From contig NZ_MJGO01000023.1 in NCBI RefSeq assembly GCF_001864895.1, positions 336,476 to 380,677 of the forward strand: DNA of 44,202 nucleotides, read 5' to 3'. The notes beneath the pieces are model-generated. The model did no database searches and was not told where the DNA came from. It saw only the letters and a program-made list of their open reading frames with translations. Both the position numbers and the translations under genes were made by a program. Every line of letters starts with the position of its first letter. The first letter of the stretch is position 1. Shown in pieces: positions 37,494 through 44,202 of this stretch. Origin of the DNA: Curtobacterium sp. MCBA15_009. Lineage in GTDB: Bacteria; Actinomycetota; Actinomycetes; Actinomycetales; Microbacteriaceae.

Positions 37494-38054
37494 TCAGGAA
37501 GCGCGCGTCGCCCGGCGAGCGGCGAGCTCGTCGGCCGGGTCCGCCGCGGCGGTGGCGTCGAGCTCGACCAGGGAGCTCTCGACCTCGCGCAGGACCTTGC
37601 CGACCGCGATGCCGAAGACGCCCTGGCCGCGGGACACGAGGTCGATGACCTCGTCGTCGGAGGTGCAGAGGTAGACCGAGGCCCCGTCGGACATCAGGGT
37701 GGTCTGGGCGAGGTCCGACACGCCCGACTCGCGGAGCTGGTTCACGGCGGTGCGGATCTGCTGCAGGGAGATGCCGGTGTCGAGCAGGCGCTTGACGAGC
37801 TTGAGGACCAGGATGTCGCGGAAGCCGTACAGGCGCTGCGACCCGGAGCCGGCGGCCCCGCGGATCGTCGGCTGGACGAGTTCGGTGCGGGCCCAGTAGT
37901 CGAGCTGGCGGTAGGAGATACCGGCTGCACGGGCGGCGACGGTGCCGCGGTAGCCGTTCTGCTCGTCGTGCTCGGGCAGGCCGTCGGTGAAGAGCAGCCC
38001 GAGGTCGTACCGGGTCGTGTCCGACTCGGTGCCAGGGGTGTCGTTCCCACTCAT
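37494..38054 (-). CDS. MerR-family regulator (Rv1830-like)
   Basis: Transcription regulator with a MerR-type winged helix. The 186 aa protein has YRGTVAARAAGISYRQLDYW at about 36-55 as the HTH, then ARTELVQPTIRGAAGSGSQR and LYGFRDILVLKLVKRLLD. A C-terminal region with SDGASVYLCTSDDEVIDLVSRGQGVFGIAVG is typical of the mycobacterial Rv1830 group; no classic metal or drug domain is seen. The ATG at 38,054 has GGAAGGC upstream. It follows ftsR and garA on the same strand with a 184 bp gap, the order of the Rv1827-Rv1830 region minus one gene. An inverted repeat lies upstream. Confidence 0.88.
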   Translation of the reverse strand: MSGNDTPGTESDTTRYDLGLLFTDGLPEHDEQNGYRGTVAARAAGISYRQLDYWARTELVQPTIRGAAGSGSQRLYGFRDILVLKLVKRLLDTGISLQQIRTAVNQLRESGVSDLAQTTLMSDGASVYLCTSDDEVIDLVSRGQGVFGIAVGKVLREVESSLVELDATAAADPADELAARRATRAS

Positions 38055-38082
38055 GCGCTTGCCTTCCACGACGATCGAGCTC

Positions 38083-38108
38083 CCACCCGAACGTTCAATG
38101 ACGGGTTG
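38083..38108. promoter_or_regulatory. Inverted repeat upstream of the MerR gene
   Basis: CCACCCG (38,083-38,089) and CGGGTTG (38,102-38,108) pair at 6 of 7 positions; between them lies the perfect palindrome GAACGTTC. It ends 29 nt upstream of the ATG. A dyad here could be a site for the MerR protein itself. No function can be shown from sequence alone. Confidence 0.3.
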
Positions 38109-38238
38109 AGAGTTGTTCCGAGGTCCACGGTAGCGACTCCGACCGCTCCCACGCGGGACATCCGACCCGGCGCGTCCGGCGTGTCGAGGATACGCCCCAC
38201 CCTCCGACACACAAGCCCCCGCGGAGCGCCCGACAGCG

Positions 38239-38943
38239 TCATGTGTCGAGGCGACCGATGGCGGCGCGGATGAGGTTCGAGCGGATGACCTCGAGGTGCC
38301 CCGCGATCTCGCGCGCGGCCTCGGCGGCCTTCGCCCGCGAGGTCGCGTCGCCCCGCCGCGACACCGGCATGAGCGCGGACTCGATGAGCCCGACCTCGCG
38401 CTCGGCGGTGCTGCGGAGCGTGCGGAGGTGACGCGGTTCGATGCCGGTGCGCTGCAGGTCGACGAGCGCCTTGAGCACCGACACGCTCGCCTCGTCGTAG
38501 GTCTCGGTCGCGGGCAGCAGCGACGCCGACACCGCGTCGGCGAGCAGCATCGGCGAAGCACCGGCGGCCCGGACGGTCTCGTCGCGGGTGTAGCGGCGCT
38601 CCCGACCGAGCATCGACGGCCGGGGAGCATCGCCGCCCCCGGGCAGGACCGGCTCGCGACCGGCGTCGAGGTCGGCCAGGTAGTCCTTGATGACCTTGAG
38701 CGGCAGGTAGTGGTCGCGCTGCAGGCCGAGCACGACGCGGAGGCGGTCCACGTCGGCCGGCGAGAACTTGCGGTAGCCACTCGCCGTGCGGATCGGGGTG
38801 ACGAGCTCGCGTTCCTCGAGGAAACGGAGCTTCGAGCTCGACAGGTCCGGGAACTCGGGCTTGAGGCGCGCGAGGACCTGCCCGATGGTGAGCAGGTCCG
38901 GTGCCGCGTTCCCCGCCCGGGCCGCAGCGGACCGTGCGGCCAC
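38239..38943 (-). CDS. ftsR: FtsR-like MerR-family regulator (Rv1828-like)
   Basis: MerR-type regulator of the Rv1828/FtsR group; FtsR of Corynebacterium glutamicum is reported to control ftsZ. The 234 aa protein has an N-terminal winged helix: LTIGQVLARLKPEFPDLSSS, KLRFLEERELVTP, GYRKFSPADVDRLRVVLGLQ and RDHYLPLKVIKDYLADLDAG. The KLRFLE in place of the usual IRYYE is typical of this group. The C-terminal half (about 130-234) is helical. GTG at 38,943 shares one base with the garA stop (TAGTG), so garA and ftsR are coupled. Confidence 0.88.
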   Translation of the reverse strand: MAARSAAARAGNAAPDLLTIGQVLARLKPEFPDLSSSKLRFLEERELVTPIRTASGYRKFSPADVDRLRVVLGLQRDHYLPLKVIKDYLADLDAGREPVLPGGGDAPRPSMLGRERRYTRDETVRAAGASPMLLADAVSASLLPATETYDEASVSVLKALVDLQRTGIEPRHLRTLRSTAEREVGLIESALMPVSRRGDATSRAKAAEAAREIAGHLEVIRSNLIRAAIGRLDT

Positions 38944-39422
38944 TACGCGTTCGCCAGGCGCGCCAGGTCGACCCGGGAGGCGTAGAACGTCAGGCGGAAC
39001 TTGCCCACCTGGACCTCGGCACCGTCGGTGAGCGGCGCCTCGTCGATGCGCACGCCGTCGAAGTAGGTGCCGTTGAGGGAGCCGTTGTCCTTCACGGTGA
39101 AGGCCGTGCCGTGCCGCAGGAATTGCGCGTGCTTGCGGGAGACGGTGACGTCGTCGAGGAAGATGTCGGCGTCGGGGTGCCGGCCGGCCGTCGTGACATC
39201 GGAGTCGAGGAGGAACCGCGCGCCCACGTTCGGGCCGCGTCGCACCACGAGCAACGCCGAACCGGACGGCAGTGCGTTGACGGCGTCGCGTTCCTCGGTC
39301 GAGACTCCGGACTCGGCGGTGAGCGCCGCGCCCATGTCCATGCTGAAGGTCAGCGTGGTGTCGACCAGCCGCTGCTCCGGGGTCTTCTGACCGTCGGGCT
39401 GCGGGACCACTGGATCTGGCAT
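38943..39422 (-). CDS. garA: GarA FHA-domain regulator
   Basis: Phosphothreonine-binding protein that in mycobacteria and corynebacteria (OdhI) switches 2-oxoglutarate metabolism when unphosphorylated. The 159 aa protein has an N-terminal phosphorylation motif VDTTLTF (T22/T23), the counterpart of the ETTS motif of GarA. The FHA domain (about 53-140) keeps the key residues: R81 in AGRHPD, S95 in TVSRKH with H98, and the NGSLNGTY loop with N117. A very strong AGGAGGAGG lies before the ATG. With PASTA kinase PknL in the window, phosphorylation by a STPK is likely but the partner is unknown. Confidence 0.93.
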   Translation of the reverse strand: MPDPVVPQPDGQKTPEQRLVDTTLTFSMDMGAALTAESGVSTEERDAVNALPSGSALLVVRRGPNVGARFLLDSDVTTAGRHPDADIFLDDVTVSRKHAQFLRHGTAFTVKDNGSLNGTYFDGVRIDEAPLTDGAEVQVGKFRLTFYASRVDLARLANA

Positions 39423-39474
39423 CGGTGGACCTCCTCCTCTTGGCCCACAAGCGTATCGGAAAGAAGTGCCCGAA

Positions 39475-39498
39475 CCACAGCCCCGAACGGGGCTGTGG
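39475..39498. promoter_or_regulatory. Hairpin upstream of garA
   Basis: CCACAGCCCC / GGGGCTGTGG is a perfect 10 bp stem with a GAAC loop. It lies 53 bp before the garA ATG; on the minus strand TACGCT (39,453-39,458) follows as a possible -10. The hairpin may be an operator over the -35 region or a second terminator for the chitinase-like gene. Confidence 0.4.
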
Positions 39499-39552
39499 AC
39501 AGCGTCCGCGGTCCGCGAACGCCGGACGGCCCCCACAGGTCCCCCGACGTGC

Positions 39553-39594
39553 GGACGGGAGGCGCGGTGCGGGCCGGCACCGCGCCTCCCGTCC
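39553..39594 (-). terminator. Terminator after the GH18-like gene
   Basis: Perfect 18 bp stem GGACGGGAGGCGCGGTGC with a 6 nt loop, 18 nt past the stop at 39,613. It shares the GGACGGGAGGC arm with the hairpins at 21,961 and 26,308. Confidence 0.75.
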
Positions 39595-39612
39595 GGCGGG
39601 TGGTCCGGTCGC

Positions 39613-41166
39613 CTACCGGTCGTCGCCGGACAGGAGCCGCTGGATCTCCGAGTCCTTCAGCCGCACCCAGGGCGAGCCGTCCGGATCGCTCGTCGAGGCC
39701 TGCGGGCTGTCGCCCGTGTTCCACCACTTCGCCTGGTACGGGACACCCGCGAAGAGCACCCGGTCGCCGGTGTCGTACTGCTTCGTGCCGGTCCACGCCG
39801 GGTAGGTGCCGTCCGGCAGGGTGGGCTGCTCGACGGGCTTCTCCCCCGGCAGCACCGGGCCGATGAGCTGCCACGGCGTCTCGTACGCGCTGAGCACCGG
39901 GTCGTCCGGCAGGTCGCCCGAGGTCCACCACTTCGACTCGTAGACGTTGCGGTGCCAGACGATCTTCGTGCCCTCGAGGTACGACGCGTCGGCGTCCCAG
40001 ACCGGGTACGGGCTCGTCTTCGGGTCGTCGGTCGGCTGGATCGTCGCCGACGGCTCCGCCTGCGTCACGTCGGAGGCCGCGGCGACGATCCCGCCGCCGA
40101 AGCCCTTGCCCAGGACGTCGGCGAACAGCCGCCCGCCCTGGTCGACCCCGGAGCACGAGTTCGACACGGTCGACAGGTTGACGTAGTTCGAGCCGCACGT
40201 CGTGTCGCGGTTCAGCGACCACATCGACATCCGGCCGAGCCCCTTGTCGCGGGCCCAGGCGTTCAGCTTCTCGGCGTCCGTGAGGGTGAAGACCTCGTCC
40301 TGCACGTCGTTCTGGCCGATCATCGGCGTCGCGCCGGTCTTCCGCCAGAGCGTCGCGGCGGTGAGCGGGGTGCCCGCGCGCTGGTAGAGCACGCCGAGCT
40401 GCCGGTGGACCTCCTGCAGGGTCTGGACCGATGCCGAGTACATGCTCTGGCTCGACCCCTTCGAGTCGCCGTAGTCCATCGTCATCGCGTTGACCCCGGC
40501 GAGGTCGACGCCGGCCGCGAGGAACTGCGCGACCGCGGTGGTGCCGTCGGCGGTGAGGCCTCCGGGAGCGGCGGGCAGCGTCAGCCAGACCGCGAGCGGG
40601 TGCCCGGCGGCCCGACGCTGCTCCTGCAGGGCGGCGACGGCCTCGGCGCGGCGCTTCCCGGCGGTGTGGTTCGTCAGGTCGTCGCCCTCGACGTCGTAGT
40701 CGACCGTGCTGACGTCGTAGCGCCGCACGACCGTGTCGTACGCGCGCAGCAGGTCGTCGCCGTTCCGACAGGTGGTGGCGAGCTCGTCGTTCGCGAGGCC
40801 GCCGAACGACACCCCGACCTCACCCTTCTGCTGCTGCAGTCGGGCGATGCGCCGGTCGAGGTCGAGGGAGTCCGACGCCCCCTGCAACGTGTAGGCGGAA
40901 CCCCACGTCGGGGTGCACGCGGCGTCGTGGTCGGCGACGACGAAGGACAGCATGACGTCGCGGCCCTTGGCGGACTTGACGTCCTCGAAGGCGAACGTCG
41001 GCGTGACGGTGACGTCGGTGTACGCGGCGAACCACGGCTGCTCGGCTCCGTCGGCGTGGGCGGCCTGCCAGCGGCCGAGGCCGACGTACGCGGTGGCGGC
41101 GAGGGCCGCGGTGAGCACGACGGCGATGCCGACGCGGAGCGGGGAGAGTCGACGGGTCGTGGCCAT
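39613..41166 (-). CDS. Membrane-anchored GH18-like glycosidase with two chitin-binding modules
   Basis: Predicted extracellular glycan hydrolase or binding protein. The 517 aa protein has an N-terminal signal anchor (about 11-30). A GH18-like barrel (about 45-365) carries the catalytic segment STVDYDVEG, with D156, D158 and the proton-donor E160, and NAMTMDYGD at about 226-233. The first Asp of the usual DxxDxDxE is Ser here, as in some actinobacterial GH18 enzymes. Two CBM5/12-type modules follow (about 386-436 and 455-502), each with a KWW core (SKWWTSGD, AKWWNTGD). The ATG overlaps the GT2 stop as TGATG, so both are one unit. A substrate of beta-1,4-GlcNAc type is inferred. Confidence 0.85.
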   Translation of the reverse strand: MATTRRLSPLRVGIAVVLTAALAATAYVGLGRWQAAHADGAEQPWFAAYTDVTVTPTFAFEDVKSAKGRDVMLSFVVADHDAACTPTWGSAYTLQGASDSLDLDRRIARLQQQKGEVGVSFGGLANDELATTCRNGDDLLRAYDTVVRRYDVSTVDYDVEGDDLTNHTAGKRRAEAVAALQEQRRAAGHPLAVWLTLPAAPGGLTADGTTAVAQFLAAGVDLAGVNAMTMDYGDSKGSSQSMYSASVQTLQEVHRQLGVLYQRAGTPLTAATLWRKTGATPMIGQNDVQDEVFTLTDAEKLNAWARDKGLGRMSMWSLNRDTTCGSNYVNLSTVSNSCSGVDQGGRLFADVLGKGFGGGIVAAASDVTQAEPSATIQPTDDPKTSPYPVWDADASYLEGTKIVWHRNVYESKWWTSGDLPDDPVLSAYETPWQLIGPVLPGEKPVEQPTLPDGTYPAWTGTKQYDTGDRVLFAGVPYQAKWWNTGDSPQASTSDPDGSPWVRLKDSEIQRLLSGDDR

Positions 41167-43745
41167 CAGGCGGCGGTCCTGTTCGTGTCGGGGGTCGTGG
41201 TGCCCGTGGCGGTGGTGCCGGCGGTCCGGCCGTCGGCGTGGCGGCCGGAGGACACCGCCGGCACGACGGCCGTGGTCGGGCTCGTTGCGGACGGGATCGG
41301 TGCTGCGGTCGGGTGGGTCGTCGCGAGGGTGCCGGTGGTCCGGCGTCCGCGCGCCGCGCCGACGACGTCGGCGGAGTGGCGGACCGGCATGCGACCGCCG
41401 CGGTGCCCGAAGTACAGCGTGGCGCGCCAGTCCTCGGCGGGGAGTTCCTCGGGGAGGACCCCGCGGGCGGCGTCCTTCCGGGCAGCCCGCTCCGCACGAT
41501 GTGCCGCCCGGGCGGCCGCCCGGGCCGAGGGGTCGTAGTACATCCACTTCGTCGCCCAGATCCAGACGTCGACGACCGAGTTCCAGATCCCGATGTAGGC
41601 GACGATCGCGTACATCGCCAGCAGGGCGTTGAACGCGGCGAACACCGCGTTGCCCCAGTTCTGTGCCTGGTAGTCGCGGGCGAAGGTGAAGACCGAGAAG
41701 ACGACGATCGCGTAGGGCGCCAGGACGTAGAGCGCCGGCGACGCCGTGCGGTCCCGGACCTTCGGCGTGCGGGCGAACGGGATCTTCTTCGCGGTGAGCG
41801 CCTGCTGGATGCTCTTCAGCACACCGGCCACGTTCACGGGCATGAGGATGAGGTTGAAGCCGTAGATCCGGAACACGTCGGTGCGCTTGTAGCCGCAGTA
41901 CTTGAGGTCGCTGCTGAGCAGCCAGAAGTAGGGCAGCGCCGCGAGCAACACCATCGGGCTGAGCAGCCGCGAGTCGTACGGGTACGCCAGCAGGAAGATG
42001 AGCCCGAACGACGCCCACGCGATCGACGCCATGTAGTTGACGCGGAGCGAGAACTCGACGATCCCGACGCGCTCACCGCGGGCGCGACGCTCGCGCACCT
42101 GGCGCAGGTACTTCGGCAGGATGAGCAGCCCGCCGTTCGCCCAACGCCGACGCTGGACGATGAGCGACCCGAAGTCCGGCGGCGTCGCGCTGTAGGACAG
42201 GCGCTCCGGGTAGTTGACGAGGGTCCAGCCGTGCATGCCGAGGTCGACGCTCGACTCGGTGTCCTCGATGACCGTGCGGTCCTGCACGTAGCGCTTCACC
42301 TCGAAGCCGCCGACCGTCTCGACCTCCTCGATGTCGCGGAGCGCCCGCGTGCGGATGACCGCGTTCGCACCGACCCAGAAGGTGGCGTCGTGGCGCGACA
42401 TGCCCTGGTGCAGGATGTGCTGGATGTCCGTGGTGGCACCGGCGAGCCGCTCGATGCGGGTCGCGGCGCCGCGGAAGGACGAGTACGGGGTCTGCGTGAC
42501 GGCGACCTTGGCGTTCTCCGGCTGCTCGAGGAAGTACACCAGGCGGAGGCAGTAGTCCCGCAGCAGCACCGAGTCGGCGTCGAGCGTCAGGACGTAGTCG
42601 GACGCGGGGACCACGAGGTCCGCCGCCGTCGGGTCCTCGACGGTGCGCAGGATCGTGCCGCTCGCCGTCTCCTCGAACGCGTACGAGCCACCGAGCAGCC
42701 CGATGTAGGCGTTCAGGTTCATCGCCTTGTTCGCCTCGTCGGACAGGTTCGCGAAGCGCTTCCGCTCGAAGGTGGTGATCTCGGCGGTGAACGTCCACGC
42801 CAGGCGGCGCTGGAGCTCGACCGCGCGGGCCGAGGTGATCTCCGTGAAGACAACGCCGTCCGTGCCGTCGGCCGCGGTGGTGGGCTCGGTCGCGCCGTCG
42901 GCCGCGCTGTCGAGCGCGTCGACGATGGCGGCTTCGAGCGCCTCGGAGGTCAGGCGGAACTCGTCGGCCAGCCCGACGAGCACCTGGTCGTGGAAGAACC
43001 GGTCGACGTGGTCGACGACGTCGTGCTCCCGTGCGTGCCGCCGCAGCCAGGCGTCGGCCCAGCGGTGGTGCTCGACCAGCGTGCGGAGGGCGTCGACGCT
43101 CGCGAAGGGCGCGTTCGCCGCCTCGACCTCGGCCGAGAACAGGGCCTCGCGGAACCGGTTCGACGGTGCCGCGAGCTGCGCCTGGATCGTCGCGGCGACG
43201 GCGCGGGTGCGCTCGAGCTTCGCCAGGGTCTCCGGGTCGGACGGGAACGGCGCGTCGTCGACGAGCAGCACCACGCGCAACGACGGGTACTCCTGCAGCG
43301 CAGCCGACCACAGCGTGGTGGCGACGACGTCGGGCTCCTCGGCGTAGCTCGGCACGAGGACCGTCATCGGCGACTCGTGGCCCTCGGCGAAGTGCCGGTC
43401 GAGTTCCGCACGCGGCACCCGGACGTGGCTCGCGAAGCGCTCCATCGCCCCCTGTCGGGCGACGAGGTGCATGAGCGCGGAGAAGGTCAGGAAGGTGACG
43501 ACCACGAGGTACGAGATCGCCTCGGTCGTGAAGCGGAAGCTCTCGGTGCCGGAGTCCAGGAACTGCCGGATCACCGTGTAGACGACGTAGGCGGACCAGA
43601 ACGCGATGGTCAGGATGATCGCGACCCGGCCGGAGACGAGCTTCCGGTCGGAGGGACGTTCGTGGAGGGTGTCGAGCGGACGGGTACGACGCTCGGATCC
43701 CCACTGTCGACGGCGCACGCTGGCGCCGTCACGCTGTTCGGGCAT
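41166..43745 (-). CDS. Processive GT2 membrane polysaccharide synthase
   Basis: Cellulose-synthase-like glycosyltransferase expected to polymerise and export a beta-linked glycan. Of 859 aa, two membrane helices come first (about 41-60 and 75-97). The catalytic domain has VPSYAEEPDV, the first Asp pair VDDAPF (162-164), DADS at 389-392, EDTE (494-497) and QRRRW (531-535), the full D,D,D,QxxRW set. Several helices follow (about 560-720), then an Ala/Arg and Thr/Pro-rich tail of about 130 residues. A 160-residue insertion, largely helical, separates the VDD and DAD motifs and is unusual. No PilZ domain is seen, so c-di-GMP control is not indicated. The ATG has AAGGA upstream. Confidence 0.88.
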   Translation of the reverse strand: MPEQRDGASVRRRQWGSERRTRPLDTLHERPSDRKLVSGRVAIILTIAFWSAYVVYTVIRQFLDSGTESFRFTTEAISYLVVVTFLTFSALMHLVARQGAMERFASHVRVPRAELDRHFAEGHESPMTVLVPSYAEEPDVVATTLWSAALQEYPSLRVVLLVDDAPFPSDPETLAKLERTRAVAATIQAQLAAPSNRFREALFSAEVEAANAPFASVDALRTLVEHHRWADAWLRRHAREHDVVDHVDRFFHDQVLVGLADEFRLTSEALEAAIVDALDSAADGATEPTTAADGTDGVVFTEITSARAVELQRRLAWTFTAEITTFERKRFANLSDEANKAMNLNAYIGLLGGSYAFEETASGTILRTVEDPTAADLVVPASDYVLTLDADSVLLRDYCLRLVYFLEQPENAKVAVTQTPYSSFRGAATRIERLAGATTDIQHILHQGMSRHDATFWVGANAVIRTRALRDIEEVETVGGFEVKRYVQDRTVIEDTESSVDLGMHGWTLVNYPERLSYSATPPDFGSLIVQRRRWANGGLLILPKYLRQVRERRARGERVGIVEFSLRVNYMASIAWASFGLIFLLAYPYDSRLLSPMVLLAALPYFWLLSSDLKYCGYKRTDVFRIYGFNLILMPVNVAGVLKSIQQALTAKKIPFARTPKVRDRTASPALYVLAPYAIVVFSVFTFARDYQAQNWGNAVFAAFNALLAMYAIVAYIGIWNSVVDVWIWATKWMYYDPSARAAARAAHRAERAARKDAARGVLPEELPAEDWRATLYFGHRGGRMPVRHSADVVGAARGRRTTGTLATTHPTAAPIPSATSPTTAVVPAVSSGRHADGRTAGTTATGTTTPDTNRTAA

Positions 43746-44069
43746 GACGGTCCTTCAGTCCTCGGGGGCAGCGTGCCTTCGGGTCGGCGTGCTGTCGGGA
43801 CCCCCGCGGGTCCTCCGACCGTAGGGGGACGAACGGACCGGTACGGACACCCGGACGGGGGGTCTCCGGCATGGCGTGCGGCTTCCCGCAAGGCTGCGCG
43901 GAGGCCCGCACCGCCCGCGTGTCGCTGCCACCCGGAGCGCGTGCCGCGCGACGCGCCGCTCACGTCCGGCCGTGGGCGACTGGCGCGCCAGCAGACAGCG
44001 GGTGAGGTGGTGCGGTCCGGCGAATGACGGTTCCGGTGATCGAGCGCCGGGGCTTGCGAACCGGGTCCG
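43746..44069. other. Intergenic region upstream of the GT2 gene
   Basis: I see no supported gene in these 324 bp. The part next to the GT2 start should hold its promoter, but no clear -35/-10 pair was found. Frames open on both strands encode Arg/Pro/Ala-rich sequence with poor codon-position bias. Confidence 0.5.
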
Positions 44070-44202
44070 TCAGGGGTCCGCGAGCTTGGTGCCCACAGCC
44101 CTGTCGACCATGGCCGGCTCGGAGCCTGCCCCCGCATCGGCAGCGGTCCTGGTACCGGTTCCGGTTCCGGTTCCGGTTCCGGTCCGGTTCCGGTTCCGGT
44201 TC
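44070..44202 (-). CDS. Possible C-terminal end of an unknown gene entering from the right
   Basis: A minus-strand frame ends in TGA at 44,070 after SEPAMVDRAVGTKLADP. Its last 16 codons have G or C in the third position 15 times, unlike the other frames here, which suggests real coding. Farther upstream the frame passes through the GGTTCC repeat and would give Thr-Gly and Asn-Arg dipeptide runs, with a 5 nt repeat unit at 44,181 changing phase. No family can be named from so little. A chance frame is quite possible. Confidence 0.25.
   Translation of the reverse strand, partial: NRNRNRTGTGTGTGTGTRTAADAGAGSEPAMVDRAVGTKLADP
44157..44202. repeat. GGTTCC hexanucleotide tandem repeat
   Basis: Four perfect GGTTCC units (44,157-44,180), one 5 nt unit GGTCC (44,181-44,185), two more perfect units and a partial one at the window edge. 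The array may continue outside. If coding, full units keep frame but the short unit does not. Confidence 0.9.

Noticed and set aside
39613..43745. GT2/GH18 pair as a recent horizontal island
   Set aside because: Composition and codon bias look like the neighbours, and no integrase, tRNA or flanking repeat marks an insertion.
41238..44027. 929-codon open frame on the plus strand
   Set aside because: Antisense to the GT2 gene, whose catalytic motifs are unambiguous; composition is Arg/Val/Asp/Gly-rich with no family similarity.

Overview
This 44.2 kb window is very GC-rich chromosomal DNA (roughly 70% by eye, with GC-heavy third codon positions) from an actinobacterium. The gene order and protein signatures fit Microbacteriaceae, and Curtobacterium is a reasonable guess. 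That placement rests on the division cluster layout, the homologues of mycobacterial Rv2175c, PknL, GarA and FtsR, a class II DAHP synthase, and a MurE with non-standard substrate motifs. It is an inference; no search was run.

Positions 1-19,550 hold a complete division and cell wall (dcw) cluster read on the minus strand. In transcription order it is mraZ, rsmH, ftsL-like, ftsI, murE, murF, mraY, murD, ftsW, murG, murC, ftsQ, ftsZ, a YggS-type PLP protein, sepF, yggT, divIVA, lspA and the first codons of an RluA-family pseudouridine synthase. Many neighbours overlap by ATGA or GTGA, so translation is probably coupled. The mraZ promoter carries three G-rich repeats at exact 10 bp spacing, the pattern of a MraZ operator. 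A 19 bp dyad lies just before ftsZ.

Positions 19,550-32,630 hold a 700 bp repeat-rich non-coding block and a DUF3040 membrane protein, then a block syntenic with mycobacterial Rv2173-Rv2178c: polyprenyl diphosphate synthase, Rv2175c-like DNA-binding protein, a LysM/lysozyme-like secreted protein, PknL-type kinase with four PASTA repeats, and aroG. After these come a PlsC-type acyltransferase, a ROK sugar kinase, a FadD-type acyl-CoA synthetase, an unlisted 43-codon gene and peptide deformylase.

Positions 32,630-44,202 hold pyruvate carboxylase, an orphan ParA-like ATPase, a second repeat block, two MerR-family regulators (the second FtsR-like), GarA, and a two-gene unit of a membrane GT2 polysaccharide synthase and a membrane-anchored GH18-like protein with two chitin-binding modules. 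A GGTTCC tandem repeat runs off the right edge.

The most unusual content is between genes. Several unrelated families of inverted or tandem repeats fill almost every gap over 300 bp, and one composite family is shared by two blocks 17 kb apart. Long perfect terminator hairpins reuse the same GGACGGGAGGC arm. Several genes have a -10-like hexamer 7-8 nt before the start codon and no Shine-Dalgarno sequence, which suggests leaderless transcripts.
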